From assembly GCF_003050705.1 (NCBI RefSeq), contig NZ_QAOG01000002.1, positions 620,001-684,000 on the forward strand: a stretch of 64,000 nucleotides of DNA, in the 5' to 3' direction. The stretch comes from Sphingomonas aurantiaca. GTDB taxonomy: Bacteria > Pseudomonadota > Alphaproteobacteria > Sphingomonadales > Sphingomonadaceae. The translations under genes were made by a program, and so were the position numbers. This document shows, piece after piece, positions 8,175-17,021 of the stretch. The stretch's first letter is position 1. Every line of letters begins with the position of its first letter. The notes beneath the pieces are model-generated. The model saw nothing but the letters and a program-made list of their open reading frames with translations, did no database searches and was not told where the DNA came from.

Positions 8175-9917
8175 TTGGCAAGCGAACCGATCATCGCATC
8201 CGATCCCTCCTGGCCGGCGATGTCGCTCGCCGATGCCGAGCGACTGCTGACCGCACCCGGCGCGAAGTTCGAGATGGCGACACTGGCGATCGACGGCGTC
8301 GAGACGCGGATCTGGAAGAACGCGCCGCCGTCTCTGCGCTGGCTCGCCGAGGCGGCGCGTGCGCATGGCGAGCGCGTGTTCACGGCGTATGAGGACGAGC
8401 GCGTCACGTACGAGGCGAATTTTCGCGCGATCGCGGTGCTGGCGCACCGATTGCGCGACATGGGGATCGGCGCTGGCGACCGCGTGGCGCTGGCGATGCG
8501 CAATCTGCCCGAATGGCCGGTGGCGTTCTTCGCCGGCGCGAGCATCGGTGCGATCATGGTGCCGCTCAATGCGTGGTGGACCGGCGCGGAGATGGAATAT
8601 GGCCTGGCCGATTCGGGCGCGCGCGTGCTGATCACTGACGACGAGCGGCATCATCGGCTGGAGGCGGCATACGCGACGCTGCCCGCGCTGGAGCATGTGT
8701 TCGTCGCGCGGGCGGCGGAACCGCTGACGGGGATCGTGACGCGGCTCGAGGACGTGATCGGGACGCCGCACGACTGGGCGGCGTTGCCCGATATTGGCCT
8801 GCCCGAGGCGACGATCGCGCCCGACGACGATGCGACGATCTTCTACACCAGTGGCACCACCGGCGCGCCCAAGGGCGCGCTGGGGACGCACCGCAACATG
8901 ATGTCGAACATTTTGTCGGGTGGTTATTCGTCGGCGCGGTCGTTCCTGCGGCGTGGCGAGGCGCCCGCGGAGCCGACGCCGCGCGTGACGCTGACGGTGA
9001 TCCCGCTGTTCCACGTCACCGCGTGCTCGGCGGGGATGATGGGGGTGATCGCGACGGGCAGCACGATGATCTTCATGCGCAAATGGGACACGATCCGCGC
9101 GATGGAGATCATCGAGCGCGAAAAGGTCAACATCACTGGCGGCGTACCGACGATCGCGTGGCAGCTGCTCGAACATCCCGATCGCGACAAATACGACCTC
9201 TCGTCGCTCGAATCGATCGCCTATGGCGGTGCGCCCGCGGCGCCTGAGCTGGTGAAGCGGATCCATGCCGAGTTCGGCGCGATGCCCGGCAACGGCTGGG
9301 GCATGACCGAGACGATGGCGACCGTCACGCATCACGGCGCCGAGGAATATCTCAACCGCCCGACCAGCGCGGGGCCACCGGTCGCGGTCGCCGACCTCAA
9401 GATCGTCGCGGACGACGGCATGACCGAGCTGCCGGTGGGCGAGATCGGCGAGCTCTGGGCGCGCGGGCCGATGATCGTGAAGGGCTATTGGAACAAGCCC
9501 GAGGCCACCGCGGCGACGTTCGTCGACGGCTGGGTGCGCACCGGCGATCTCGCGCGGCTCGACGAGGAGGGGTTCTGCTACATCGTCGACCGCGCCAAGG
9601 ACATGATCATCCGCGGCGGCGAGAATATCTATTCGAGCGAGGTCGAGAACGTCCTGTACGCGCATCCGGCGGTGACCGATGCGGCGCTGATCGGCATCCC
9701 GCACCGGATCCTGGGCGAGGAGCCCGCGGCGGTGGTGCACCTCGCGCCCGGCGCGGTGACGACCGAGGCCGAATTGCAGGGCTGGGTGCGGCAGCATCTG
9801 GCGGCGTTCAAGACGCCGGTCGCGGTGCGGTTCGTGCACGAGACGCTGCCGAGGAACGCGAACGGCAAGATCCTCAAGAAGGACCTGCAGGGGCTGTTCG
9901 CGGATCGGGTGGCGTGA
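8175..9917 (+). CDS. Class I adenylate-forming enzyme / fatty acyl-CoA ligase
   Basis: A 580-residue ATP-dependent acyl-CoA synthetase. Motifs in order: the AMP-binding P-loop YTSGTTGAPKG (about residue 220), GWGMTETMA (A5), RTGDLARLDEEGFCYIVDR (A7/A8 hinge), GGENIYSSEVE, and the C-terminal catalytic Lys in NANGKILKKD. It makes acyl-AMP then acyl-CoA from a free acid. Translation appears to begin at TTG 8175, preceded by GGAG at about 8160; the next in-frame ATG (8220) would trim an N-terminal segment. It is divergent from the minus-strand beta-oxidation genes and plausibly supplies their substrate. Chain-length preference is not readable. Confidence 0.93.
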   Translation: MASEPIIASDPSWPAMSLADAERLLTAPGAKFEMATLAIDGVETRIWKNAPPSLRWLAEAARAHGERVFTAYEDERVTYEANFRAIAVLAHRLRDMGIGAGDRVALAMRNLPEWPVAFFAGASIGAIMVPLNAWWTGAEMEYGLADSGARVLITDDERHHRLEAAYATLPALEHVFVARAAEPLTGIVTRLEDVIGTPHDWAALPDIGLPEATIAPDDDATIFYTSGTTGAPKGALGTHRNMMSNILSGGYSSARSFLRRGEAPAEPTPRVTLTVIPLFHVTACSAGMMGVIATGSTMIFMRKWDTIRAMEIIEREKVNITGGVPTIAWQLLEHPDRDKYDLSSLESIAYGGAPAAPELVKRIHAEFGAMPGNGWGMTETMATVTHHGAEEYLNRPTSAGPPVAVADLKIVADDGMTELPVGEIGELWARGPMIVKGYWNKPEATAATFVDGWVRTGDLARLDEEGFCYIVDRAKDMIIRGGENIYSSEVENVLYAHPAVTDAALIGIPHRILGEEPAAVVHLAPGAVTTEAELQGWVRQHLAAFKTPVAVRFVHETLPRNANGKILKKDLQGLFADRVA

Positions 9918-9948
9918 CGGCGTAGACCTCGGCGATCACGACTTCCGC

Positions 9949-10029
9949 GTCATCCTGACGAAAGTCAGGATCCAGGGTACCGTAGGGCACGCTTTGCAGC
10001 TCTGGATCCTGACTTTCGTCAGGATGACG
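9949..10029. repeat. REP-like inverted pair, GTCATCCTGACGAAAGTCAGGATCC family
   Basis: Two almost perfectly complementary arms of about 26 bases (GTCATCCTGACGAAAGTCAG and its complement), 28 bases apart, downstream of the acyl-CoA ligase. The same family recurs at 60008-60089. Likely forms a strong cruciform or transcript hairpin. Confidence 0.9.
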
Positions 10030-10112
10030 GGAGCGAAATAGATTATGCGTGCGGCTCTCGTCCGGCTTGTATGCCGACCGCGATTACGGGATGGGGTGGC
10101 AAAGGAATTGCC

Positions 10113-11384
10113 ATGACGGACGAGGGACTTCGCCAGGAACCAAGCCAGCCGCTGGGCGGGGGCGGCGCCGTTGCGGAAGGTCCGCCGGCCGAAAGTGCGT
10201 TCGGACTACCGATCGCGGTCGGCGTCGAGGATGCGATGCGAATCGCGCAGCGGCGCGATCGCCTGCTCGCGGCGCTGACGCTGACCGCCGGTGTCGGCCT
10301 CATCCTCGCCATGCCGTTCGCGTTGAAGGCAGGGGCGGAATTCTTCCTGCCGCTCACGATCGCGCTCGTGATCTCGGTCGCGCTCGTGCCAGTGCTCGAA
10401 TGGCTCGAGCGGCGTCACGTGCCGTCGCCGCTGGCCGCGATCCTGTGCATCCTCGTCTTCCTGATCGCCGCGAACATCGCGATCGCGGCGATTCTCGTGC
10501 CCGCGACCGATTTCTTCCGGCTGCTGCCGACCCGGCTCGACCGGATCCAGAGCAACCTCGCGCCGCTGCTCGATCTGTATTCGAGCCTCGAGAAATATGT
10601 GAACAAGACGCTGCGCCAGGTCGCGTCGACGCCGATCAAGCAGCCGGCGACCGCCGGGGTGGCCGCGCCGGGCTCGATCCTCGAACTCGCCGCGACGTCA
10701 GCGCCTGCGGTCATCGTGCAGTTCCTGTTCGGCGTCCTGATCGTGTTCTTCTTCCTGTCCGGTTGGACGCGGATGCGGCGCCAGACGATTACCGGGCGGA
10801 CCAGCTTCGACGGCGCGATGGCGACCGCGCGCGTGATCCAGGACATCGTCGACGACGTGTCCGCCTATCTCGGCACGATCACCGTCATCAACATCCTGCT
10901 CGGGATCGTCACCGGCACCGCGCTGTGGTTCATCGGCATGCCCTATCCCGCGATGTGGGGCGGGATCGTCGCGTTGCTCAACTACATCCCATATTTCGGG
11001 CCGGTGATCGGCGCGTTCCTGCTCGCGCTCGGCGGGTTGATGACGTTTTCGGACATCTGGATGGCGTTGCTGCCGCCCGCGCTGATGTACGGGCTGCATC
11101 TGGTCGAGGCGAACGCGATCACGCCGTTCGTCGTCGGTCACCGGCTGACGATCAGCCCGCTGCTGATCCTGATCTCGCTGAGCTTCTGGGGATGGGTGTG
11201 GGGCACGTCGGGCGCGCTGCTGGCGGTCCCGCTGCTCATCATCCTCCAGACGGTCATCAAGGCGGCGGGCAAGCCCGATATCGCCGGCTTCCTGTTCGAG
11301 CACGGGACGCTCGTGCAGCCCAAGGCCGGGCGAAATCGTCGTCGCGGCGACCCGCCCGAGGCACAACGTGAAACAGGTGGTTGA
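10113..11384 (+). CDS. AI-2E family transporter / PerM-like permease
   Basis: An integral membrane protein of the AI-2E (UPF0118) family, about 423 residues from this start. A hydrophobic pair near residues 50-100 is followed by an amphipathic periplasmic/cytosolic segment (TDFFRLLPTRLDRIQ) and a C-terminal bundle with NYIPYFGPVIG and the EANAITPFVVGHRLTISPL signature typical of the family. The ATG at 10113 is preceded by AAAGGAA at a seven-base spacing, so it is preferred over the in-frame ATG at 10071. Members include autoinducer-2 exporters and Na+/H+ antiporters; the actual substrate here is unknown. Confidence 0.9.
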   Translation: MTDEGLRQEPSQPLGGGGAVAEGPPAESAFGLPIAVGVEDAMRIAQRRDRLLAALTLTAGVGLILAMPFALKAGAEFFLPLTIALVISVALVPVLEWLERRHVPSPLAAILCILVFLIAANIAIAAILVPATDFFRLLPTRLDRIQSNLAPLLDLYSSLEKYVNKTLRQVASTPIKQPATAGVAAPGSILELAATSAPAVIVQFLFGVLIVFFFLSGWTRMRRQTITGRTSFDGAMATARVIQDIVDDVSAYLGTITVINILLGIVTGTALWFIGMPYPAMWGGIVALLNYIPYFGPVIGAFLLALGGLMTFSDIWMALLPPALMYGLHLVEANAITPFVVGHRLTISPLLILISLSFWGWVWGTSGALLAVPLLIILQTVIKAAGKPDIAGFLFEHGTLVQPKAGRNRRRGDPPEAQRETGG

Positions 11385-11392
11385 AATGGGGG

Positions 11393-11421
11393 TTGACGGT
11401 ATCCGAACCCTCGCCTAGTTG
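11393..11421 (+). promoter_or_regulatory. Candidate tRNA-Asp promoter
   Basis: A TTGACG box at 11393-11398 is followed after 17 bases by TAGTTG at 11416-11421. The -35 is near consensus and the -10 weak; position about 20 bases before the tRNA fits. Confidence 0.4.
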
Positions 11422-11440
11422 CCGCCTCCACGCTGTTTCA

Positions 11441-11517
<77 letters not shown>

Positions 11518-11602
11518 TCGTTTCGATGGTTCGAGAAAGTGTTGAGGTTTTGACGAGCCTGCCGCAGGGTCCCTTGGGATGCCGAGGTTCGTCATTGGGA
11601 AT

Positions 11603-11679
<77 letters not shown>

Positions 11680-11740
11680 CCCTTGATGGGTGGCCGAGAC
11701 CCTTCCAGATTTCGGATGCTGCGAGCATTCCTCCCACATA

Positions 11741-11893
11741 CCGTTCGTGCTGAGTAGAGACCGGGTAGCTCCGTTAGGAGCGTATCGAGGGCTCGTATCG
11801 AAGCATGGTCATCGCGCGCCAACCCGTCCTTCGATACGCCCTCTCGATACGCCGCCTGCGGCGGCTACTCGATGGCTACTCAGGACGAACGGG
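11741..11893. repeat. Inverted REP pair of a second family
   Basis: The left element begins CCGTTCGTGCTGAGTAG and ends CGTATCGAAG; the right element, inverted, begins CTTCGATACGCC and ends CTACTCAGGACGAACGG. The outer and inner ends match when one is reverse complemented. This resembles paired REP sequences mobilised by RAYT transposases. No gene lies in 11680-11916. Confidence 0.75.
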
Positions 11894-11916
11894 AGTGGGG
11901 TGGGCGGGGTGCGTGG

Positions 11917-12117
11917 CTACCGCCCGATCTCCATCCACCGCAGCACAGGCTTCAACGGCGTGATCCAGATCAGCCCGGTGAAGACGTAGAAGACGAGCTG
12001 CGCCAGCCAGTGCCAGCTGCCGACGATGGTCGACAGGCTCACGATCGCCACGCACCACACCAGGATCAGAAGCAGGATGCCGAGCATCCCGACGGGTTTG
12101 CGCCAGGTGGGCGTCAT
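11917..12117 (-). CDS. DUF2842 small membrane protein
   Basis: A 66-residue protein with two hydrophobic helices (GMLGILLLILVWCVAIVSL and the WLAQLVFYVFTGLIWI segment) and a basic C-terminal PLKPVLRWMEIGR, matching the alphaproteobacterial DUF2842 family, whose function is unknown. The ATG overlaps the stop of the formyl-THF cyclo-ligase gene as ATGA, so it is translationally coupled to it. A longer reading from 12168 would run inside the upstream gene and is not favoured. Confidence 0.85.
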   Translation of the reverse strand: MTPTWRKPVGMLGILLLILVWCVAIVSLSTIVGSWHWLAQLVFYVFTGLIWITPLKPVLRWMEIGR

Positions 12118-12647
12118 AGCGTGATCCATTCGAGTTCGGTGGCGATGGCGTGGAGGGGCACGTCCCACGGGTCTGGGGTCAGGCTATCGACCTGCTGGAC
12201 CGACAGCGCAATGCCGACGCGCCACGCATCGGGGTGGGCGAGGAAAGCGCGGTCGTAATAGCCGGCACCCTGGCCGATTCGGTTGCCGCTACGATCGAAG
12301 CCGACGAGCGGGGTCAGGATGATGTCGGGCGCGAGCTCGGCCGCATCCTCGGCAGGCTGGTGGAGGCCGAACGGACCCGCGATCAGCGCAGCCTCGGTCT
12401 CCCACGACAGAAACCGCATCGGCAGCGATCGACGCACCACATGCGGCAGCGCGATGACGCAGCCCCCGTCGACCGCGGCGCGCGCGAACGGCGACGGATC
12501 GGCCTCACCGCCGAAGGGGACATAGGAAGCGACGGTCATGCCCGGCTTCAGTCGCGCCAGGAACGCCGAGGGCACGGGGATAGCGACTGGGGCGCACGCG
12601 TCTCGCGCGGCGCGCAGCGAGGCTCTGAGCACGCTTTTGTCGGTCAT
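12114..12647 (-). CDS. 5-formyltetrahydrofolate cyclo-ligase
   Basis: A 177-residue cytoplasmic enzyme that converts 5-formyl-THF to 5,10-methenyl-THF with ATP. The family signature LVGFDRSGNRIGQGAGYYDR (about residues 110-130) and PHVVRRSLPMRF are present, and length is typical. It lies downstream of zapA and the 6S RNA, the same order seen in many Proteobacteria where this gene (ygfA) is co-transcribed with 6S RNA. Its stop overlaps the DUF2842 start. Confidence 0.95.
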   Translation of the reverse strand: MTDKSVLRASLRAARDACAPVAIPVPSAFLARLKPGMTVASYVPFGGEADPSPFARAAVDGGCVIALPHVVRRSLPMRFLSWETEAALIAGPFGLHQPAEDAAELAPDIILTPLVGFDRSGNRIGQGAGYYDRAFLAHPDAWRVGIALSVQQVDSLTPDPWDVPLHAIATELEWITL

Positions 12648-12675
12648 GCGCGCGAGCCAATGAAACAGGGTGGTG

Positions 12676-12834
12676 TGGCGGGCCCACCATGGCCGTGTGC
12701 CGGGTTATCCACTGACGCACGGTACGTCAGGTGGGGACCATGTGCTTCGGACCAGGATCCTAACAGGGACAGCCCCCTATGGATGATGAATAGCCTCAGG
12801 GATAATAAAGGCTCGTACCGGGCAGAACCCGCCA
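12676..12834 (-). ncRNA. ssrS: 6S RNA (RNA polymerase regulator)
   Basis: Predicted from position and structure, without a covariance search. It fills the gene-free 195 bases between zapA and the formyl-THF cyclo-ligase gene, the conserved place of 6S RNA. Read on the minus strand, TGGCGGG at 12834-12828 pairs perfectly with CCCGCCA at 12682-12676, giving a 159-base closed rod, the usual 6S length. The distal end has a clear stem CTGACG-N7-CGTCAG (about 12726-12708). A promoter (see next entry) places the start at the same base. 6S RNA binds sigma-70 holoenzyme by mimicking an open promoter in stationary phase. Confidence 0.72.
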
Positions 12835-12839
12835 AGGCC

Positions 12840-12868
12840 AATCTAGGCGCTCGGCGGGCTTAGCTCAA
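12840..12868 (-). promoter_or_regulatory. Candidate promoter of 6S RNA
   Basis: On the minus strand TTGAGC (12868-12863), a 17-base spacer and TAGATT (12845-12840). The expected start seven bases downstream is about 12833, matching the first base of the 6S closing stem. The -35 lies within the end of zapA. Confidence 0.55.
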
Positions 12869-13151
12869 GGGCCTCGGCAAGGTCTTCGAGACGATCGGCG
12901 ATCCGCGTCAGTGCGATCTCGCTGACCGCCGAGCCTTCGGGCGGGCGATGCGCGGCTTCGTCGAGGTCGTCGGCGAGCATCAGTGCGACGAACAGCATCG
13001 CGCGTTCGGCGCTCAGGCCGCCCGCGGCACGGTCCGCGATCGGCCAGCGTTCGGCGAGCATCGCGCCGAGCAACCGGACGCGCGATTCCTCGCCATCGCG
13101 GCAGGCGACGGCATGCGGGCGGCCGCCGATATCGAGCATGACCTGTGCCAT
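12843..13151 (-). CDS. zapA: Cell division protein ZapA
   Basis: A 102-residue protein with the ZapA fold: beta-strand [22 protein letters not shown], a helix containing [13 protein letters not shown], and a long C-terminal helix ([19 protein letters not shown] ... [11 protein letters not shown]) that dimerises. ZapA cross-links FtsZ protofilaments at the division ring. Its ATG overlaps the stop of the upstream 82-residue gene as TAATG. Downstream lies 6S RNA. The call rests on short N-terminal similarity plus strong gene-order support. Confidence 0.9.
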   Translation of the reverse strand: MAQVMLDIGGRPHAVACRDGEESRVRLLGAMLAERWPIADRAAGGLSAERAMLFVALMLADDLDEAAHRPPEGSAVSEIALTRIADRLEDLAEALELSPPSA

Positions 13152-13399
13152 TAGTTCGGGCTCCCGCGCGTGATGACGTCGTCGAGCGCCGCGACCGCTT
13201 CGGCCATCCGCGCCTTGAGCGCCGCATGGCGCTTGGCGAGTGCGTCGCCGCTGCGCGTGCGGGCGTTGATCGCGGCTTCGATCCGGATGATCGCGGCGTC
13301 GATCCGGTCGACCGCCGCCGTATCCGCTATAGTCTCTTGAGTCGTTTCCGGCGTCGGGGCGGACGCCCGATCCGATGGTGTGTCTGGAGTATCTGGCAT
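13151..13399 (-). CDS. Small coiled-coil protein upstream of zapA
   Basis: An 82-residue protein of unknown function. Residues 1-28 are Pro/Thr/Ala-rich and probably disordered; residues 29-78 form one helix with heptad hydrophobics ([15 protein letters not shown] ... [20 protein letters not shown]). Its stop overlaps the zapA start, so it is co-translated. By place and shape it resembles small ZapB-like or DUF-type coiled-coil partners of ZapA, but no motif proves this. Confidence 0.75.
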   Translation of the reverse strand: MPDTPDTPSDRASAPTPETTQETIADTAAVDRIDAAIIRIEAAINARTRSGDALAKRHAALKARMAEAVAALDDVITRGSPN

Positions 13400-13468
13400 G
13401 CAGTCGAGATAGCATGGCCGGGGTGTGCGACAAGCCGCTTTCGCGGCGCCGATCCGCGATCCACGGTG

Positions 13469-13497
13469 TTGACAGGGCGCCCCACCGCCCCGCAAAG
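13469..13497 (+). promoter_or_regulatory. Candidate gap promoter
   Basis: A perfect TTGACA at 13469-13474 precedes GCAAAG at 13492-13497 with 17-base spacing. The -10 is poor, so only the -35 is convincing. Confidence 0.3.
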
Positions 13498-13543
13498 GCA
13501 GCGCGCCCGGAACGGACTCACGGGCGCTAGCGGAGATACAGCA

Positions 13544-14554
13544 ATGACGGTCAAGGTTGCGATCAACGGTTTCGGGCGCATCGGCCGTCTCGTCGCCCGC
13601 GCGGTACTCGAACAGTCGAACGGCGCACTCGAACTCGTCGCGATCAACGATCTCGGCGATGCGGAGTCGAACGCCTGGCTGTTCAAGCGCGACAGCGTCC
13701 ACGGCAAATATCCGGGCGAGGTCTCGGCCGAGGGCAACGAGCTGGTCGTCGACGGCAAGCGCATCCGCGTCACCGCCGAGCGCGATCCCGCCAACCTGCC
13801 GCACGCAGAACTGGGCGTCGACATCGTCCTCGAATGCACCGGTTTCTTCACCGACAAGGCGAGCTGCCAGAAGCATCTCGATGCGGGCGCGAAGAAGGTG
13901 CTGATCTCGGCACCGGGCAAGAATGTCGACCTGACCGTCGTGTACGGCGTCAACCACGACAAGCTGACCGCCGAGCACACGATCGTCTCGAACGCGTCGT
14001 GCACCACCAACTGCCTGGCGCCCGTCGCCAAGGTGCTGAACGATGCGATCGGCATTGAGCGCGGCCTGATGACGACCGTCCACGCCTATACCAACGACCA
14101 GAAGATCCTCGACCAGATCCATCCGGATCTGCGTCGCGCGCGCGCAGCGGCGATGTCGATGATCCCGACCACCACCGGTGCTGCGCGCGCCGTCGCCGAA
14201 GTGCTGCCTGAATTGAAGGGCAAGCTCGATGGCTCGGCGATCCGCGTCCCCGTGCCCGACGTCTCGCTGATCGACCTGACCTTCACCCCGTCGCGCGACA
14301 CGACGCGCGAAGAGGTGAATGCGGTGCTCAAGGCGGCATCCGAGAGCGGCCCGCTGGTCGGCGTGCTCGACTGGTCGGACGAGCCGCTCGTCTCGATCGA
14401 TCTCCAGCATACCCCGGCGTCGTCGACGATCGACAGCCTGGAGACCGCGGTGATCGACGGCAAGCTCGTCCGCGTCGTCAGCTGGTACGATAACGAATGG
14501 GGCTTCTCGAACCGCATGGTCGACACCGCCACCGCGATGGCCAAGTTCATCTAA
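13544..14554 (+). CDS. gap: Type I glyceraldehyde-3-phosphate dehydrogenase
   Basis: A 336-residue glycolytic dehydrogenase that forms 1,3-bisphosphoglycerate. It shows the Rossmann NAD motif [13 protein letters not shown] at the N-terminus, the catalytic Cys in [22 protein letters not shown], and the C-terminal [13 protein letters not shown]. The ATG at 13544 is preceded by GGAG at a suitable distance; longer frames upstream are not supported. Asp in INDLGD at the NAD ribose position points to NAD rather than NADP. pgk and fba follow on the same strand. Confidence 0.98.
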   Translation: MTVKVAINGFGRIGRLVARAVLEQSNGALELVAINDLGDAESNAWLFKRDSVHGKYPGEVSAEGNELVVDGKRIRVTAERDPANLPHAELGVDIVLECTGFFTDKASCQKHLDAGAKKVLISAPGKNVDLTVVYGVNHDKLTAEHTIVSNASCTTNCLAPVAKVLNDAIGIERGLMTTVHAYTNDQKILDQIHPDLRRARAAAMSMIPTTTGAARAVAEVLPELKGKLDGSAIRVPVPDVSLIDLTFTPSRDTTREEVNAVLKAASESGPLVGVLDWSDEPLVSIDLQHTPASSTIDSLETAVIDGKLVRVVSWYDNEWGFSNRMVDTATAMAKFI

Positions 14555-14588
14555 GGCGTACGGACGCTGCGCTCTATTCCCTTAGTCT

Positions 14589-14671
14589 GTCATCCCAGCG
14601 AAAGCTGGGATCTCCCCGTTCGGGCCGAGGCGCCCGCCAACAGGGATACCCCAGCTTTCGCTGGGGTGACG
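14589..14671. repeat. REP-like inverted pair, GTCATCCCAGCGAAAGCTGGGAT family
   Basis: Arms GTCATCCCAGCGAAAGCTGG and its complement flank about 40 bases between gap and the MOSC gene. Same family as 2034, 6721 and 31309. Confidence 0.88.
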
Positions 14672-14711
14672 GCATTGGGGTCGGGTATGCGTGTCCATTG
14701 GGCGGCGGATC

Positions 14712-15185
14712 ATGGTTGAAGCAGTGACGGGCAGGATCGCCGGCATCGCGCGTCACGCCCGCGCCAAAGCCCAGATGGAGGTCATTGACACGGTCGAGAT
14801 CACCATCGAGGCCGGCCTTCACGGTGACTTTCGCGGCTATGTAAGGCCCGGCGGCAAGGGCCGGCGTCAGGTCACGCTGCTCGAACGCGCCGACTGGGAC
14901 GCCGCGATGGCCGAGGTCGGCCAGGATATCCCTTGGTACGAACGCCGCGCGAACCTGCTCGTCGACGGCTTCGACATACCCCAGATACCCGGCACGCGAC
15001 TCCGCCTCGGCGCGGACGTCGTGCTGGAGGTGACGCGCCACACCGATCCGTGCGAGCGGATGGAAGCCCTGGCGCCAGGATTGTTCGCCGCGCTTACGCC
15101 GGATTGGCGGGGCGGGGCCTGTACCCGTGTTTTGATGGGCGGCAGGATCGCCGTCGGTGATGAGATCAGGATCGAAGAACCATGA
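14712..15185 (+). CDS. MOSC domain protein
   Basis: A 157-residue stand-alone MOSC domain (molybdenum cofactor sulfurase C-terminal fold), the family of YiiM and related proteins that handle sulfur on molybdenum or reduce N-hydroxylated bases with a partner. Seen: [24 protein letters not shown] near the N-terminus and the conserved Cys in [17 protein letters not shown]. The ATG at 14712 is chosen over GTG 14691. Its stop overlaps the pgk start as ATGA, placing it between two glycolytic genes and coupling it to pgk. The specific reaction is unknown. Confidence 0.85.
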   Translation: MVEAVTGRIAGIARHARAKAQMEVIDTVEITIEAGLHGDFRGYVRPGGKGRRQVTLLERADWDAAMAEVGQDIPWYERRANLLVDGFDIPQIPGTRLRLGADVVLEVTRHTDPCERMEALAPGLFAALTPDWRGGACTRVLMGGRIAVGDEIRIEEP

Positions 15186-16372
15186 GCAAGCCATTCAAGA
15201 CGCTCGACGATATGGGCGAAATCCAGGGCAAGCGCGTGCTCGTCCGCGAAGACCTCAACGTGCCGATGGCCGAGGGCCGCGTCACCGACGACACCCGCCT
15301 GCGCGCGACCGTCGCGACGGTCGGCGAACTCGCGGACAAGGGCGCAATCGTCCTCGTCCTCGCGCATTTCGGCCGTCCCAAGGGCAAGCCGAGCCCCGAC
15401 TTCTCGCTGTCGCAGGTCGTGAAGCCGTATAGTAAAGTCCTGGGCCGCGAAGTGTGGTACATCGATTGGGAAGGCGCCGAGGACACGGTCGCGACGCTTG
15501 AGCCCGGCGATATCGCGGTGCTCGAGAACACGCGCTTCTTCGGTGGGGAAGAGACCAATGACGCGGCCGTCGTCGCGCGCTTTGCCAGCCTGGGCGATCT
15601 GTACGTCAACGACGCCTTCTCCGCCGCGCACCGTGCGCATGCGTCGACCGAGGGGCTGGCGCATGTCCTCCCCGCCTTTGCCGGTCGGGCGATGGAGGCT
15701 GAACTTGACGCGCTGCAGAAGGCACTGGGGGCGCCCGAGCATCCGGTCGCGGCCGTCGTCGGCGGTGCCAAGGTATCCTCGAAGCTCGACGTGCTGCGGC
15801 ATCTCGTCACGCGCGTCGATCACCTGATCATCGGCGGCGGGATGGCCAACACCTTCCTCGCCGCGCGCGGTGTCGATGTCGGCAAGAGCCTGTGCGAACA
15901 TGAGCTTGCCAGCACATGCGAGCAGATCATGGAAGCCGCGGACAAGGCGAACTGCACCGTCCACCTGCCGTACGACGTCGTCGTCGCCAAGCAGTTCAAG
16001 CCGAACCCCGCGACGCGTACCGTCAACGTGCACGAGGTCGCGGCCGACGAGATGATCCTTGACCTTGGACCGGCAGCGGTCGAGTCGCTCGGCGACGTGC
16101 TCAAGAACTGCCGGACGTTGGTGTGGAACGGTCCGCTCGGCGCGTTCGAGACGCCGCCGTTCGACACTGCAACCGTAGCGCTCGCCCGCACCGCGGCGGC
16201 GCTGACCGAGGGCGGTTCGCTCGTCTCGGTCGCAGGCGGCGGCGATACGGTCGCCGCGCTCAACCAGGCGGGCGTCGCGGCGGCGTTCACCTTCGTGTCG
16301 ACCGCGGGTGGCGCGTTCCTGGAATGGATGGAAGGCAAGGATCTTCCCGGGGTGGCTGCGCTGACGCGCTAG
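15182..16372 (+). CDS. pgk: Phosphoglycerate kinase
   Basis: A 396-residue monomeric kinase transferring phosphate from 1,3-bisphosphoglycerate to ADP. N-terminal substrate domain: [23 protein letters not shown] and [14 protein letters not shown]-terminal nucleotide domain: [12 protein letters not shown] and [12 protein letters not shown] near the end. Length is standard. It starts inside the MOSC stop (ATGA) and converges on the TlpA-like gene with a four-base overlap of the two stops. Confidence 0.98.
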   Translation: MSKPFKTLDDMGEIQGKRVLVREDLNVPMAEGRVTDDTRLRATVATVGELADKGAIVLVLAHFGRPKGKPSPDFSLSQVVKPYSKVLGREVWYIDWEGAEDTVATLEPGDIAVLENTRFFGGEETNDAAVVARFASLGDLYVNDAFSAAHRAHASTEGLAHVLPAFAGRAMEAELDALQKALGAPEHPVAAVVGGAKVSSKLDVLRHLVTRVDHLIIGGGMANTFLAARGVDVGKSLCEHELASTCEQIMEAADKANCTVHLPYDVVVAKQFKPNPATRTVNVHEVAADEMILDLGPAAVESLGDVLKNCRTLVWNGPLGAFETPPFDTATVALARTAAALTEGGSLVSVAGGGDTVAALNQAGVAAAFTFVSTAGGAFLEWMEGKDLPGVAALTR

Positions 16373-16875
16373 GGGGCGGGGTCCCGCAGCAGTGGGACCA
16401 GCAGGCCGTTGAGGTCGTCCAGGTCGAACGCGCCGGGTTTCGCATAGCGAACGACCCCGGCGCGATCGATGATGTAGTTGGTCGGCAGCGCGCCCATGAC
16501 GCTGAATGCGCCCTTGATCCGCCGCGCCGACGGTATCGCCATCGCAGCGAAGAGCGGTTTCAGCCGGGACACGGGGAGCGAATCTTCGGTTGCTACCGCG
16601 AAGATGCGCAGGCCGTTGTCCTTGCGCAGCCGGTAATAGGTATCGAGCAGCGGCAGTTCCGTCTTGCACGGCCCGCACCACGTCGCCCAGAAATTGAGGA
16701 TGACGACCTGTCCGTGGAGGTCCGCACTGCGGATTTTGCTGCCGTCGATCAGCGTCATCTCGAAATCGGGCGCACGTTCGCCGACCTTGATTGCGGCAGT
16801 CGCGGGGGACGGCGTCGTCGCGACCGCCACGGCCAGCGCGCCGGCGATCGATCGCCATGCTGACATCGTCATCAT
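16369..16875 (-). CDS. TlpA/ResA-like thiol-disulfide oxidoreductase, exported
   Basis: A 168-residue thioredoxin-fold protein. A signal peptide covers about residues 1-28 ([23 protein letters not shown]), followed by [14 protein letters not shown] and the redox active site [16 protein letters not shown]; a cis-Pro lies in [12 protein letters not shown]. It would act in the periplasm as a reductant, perhaps for cytochrome c or copper-site maturation. It stands alone on the minus strand between pgk and the toxin-antitoxin operon. A GGGGAGTGGG ribosome site precedes the ATG. Confidence 0.92.
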   Translation of the reverse strand: MMTMSAWRSIAGALAVAVATTPSPATAAIKVGERAPDFEMTLIDGSKIRSADLHGQVVILNFWATWCGPCKTELPLLDTYYRLRKDNGLRIFAVATEDSLPVSRLKPLFAAMAIPSARRIKGAFSVMGALPTNYIIDRAGVVRYAKPGAFDLDDLNGLLVPLLRDPAP

Positions 16876-16969
16876 CCCACTCCCCCGTCGTTCCCCAACG
16901 CCATCCTCGACGCGTAAGCGTGGTGCGTCAATCCGAAAGCATGGCGCGTTCGAGAGCAGTCAGACGGGG

Positions 16970-17011
16970 TTGATCCGAGGGCGCTACGCGCTTATGTTTA
17001 ACATGTTAAAC
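16970..17011 (+). promoter_or_regulatory. Toxin-antitoxin promoter with palindromic operator
   Basis: TTGATC (16970-16975), 17-base spacer, TATGTT (16993-16998). A perfect 16-base palindrome GTTTAACATGTTAAAC at 16996-17011 overlaps the -10 and transcription start. Ribbon-helix-helix antitoxins usually bind such a site to repress their own operon, so this is the expected autoregulatory operator. Confidence 0.7.
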
Positions 17012-17021
17012 GGAGACTCGG

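Noticed and set aside
8043-9839. 598-residue minus-strand frame opposite the acyl-CoA ligase
   Set aside because: No motif, His/Arg-rich composition; the plus strand has all adenylate-forming motifs in order.
12644-12841. 65-residue frame between zapA and the cyclo-ligase gene
   Set aside because: It lies across the 6S RNA, has no ribosome site and no conserved domain.
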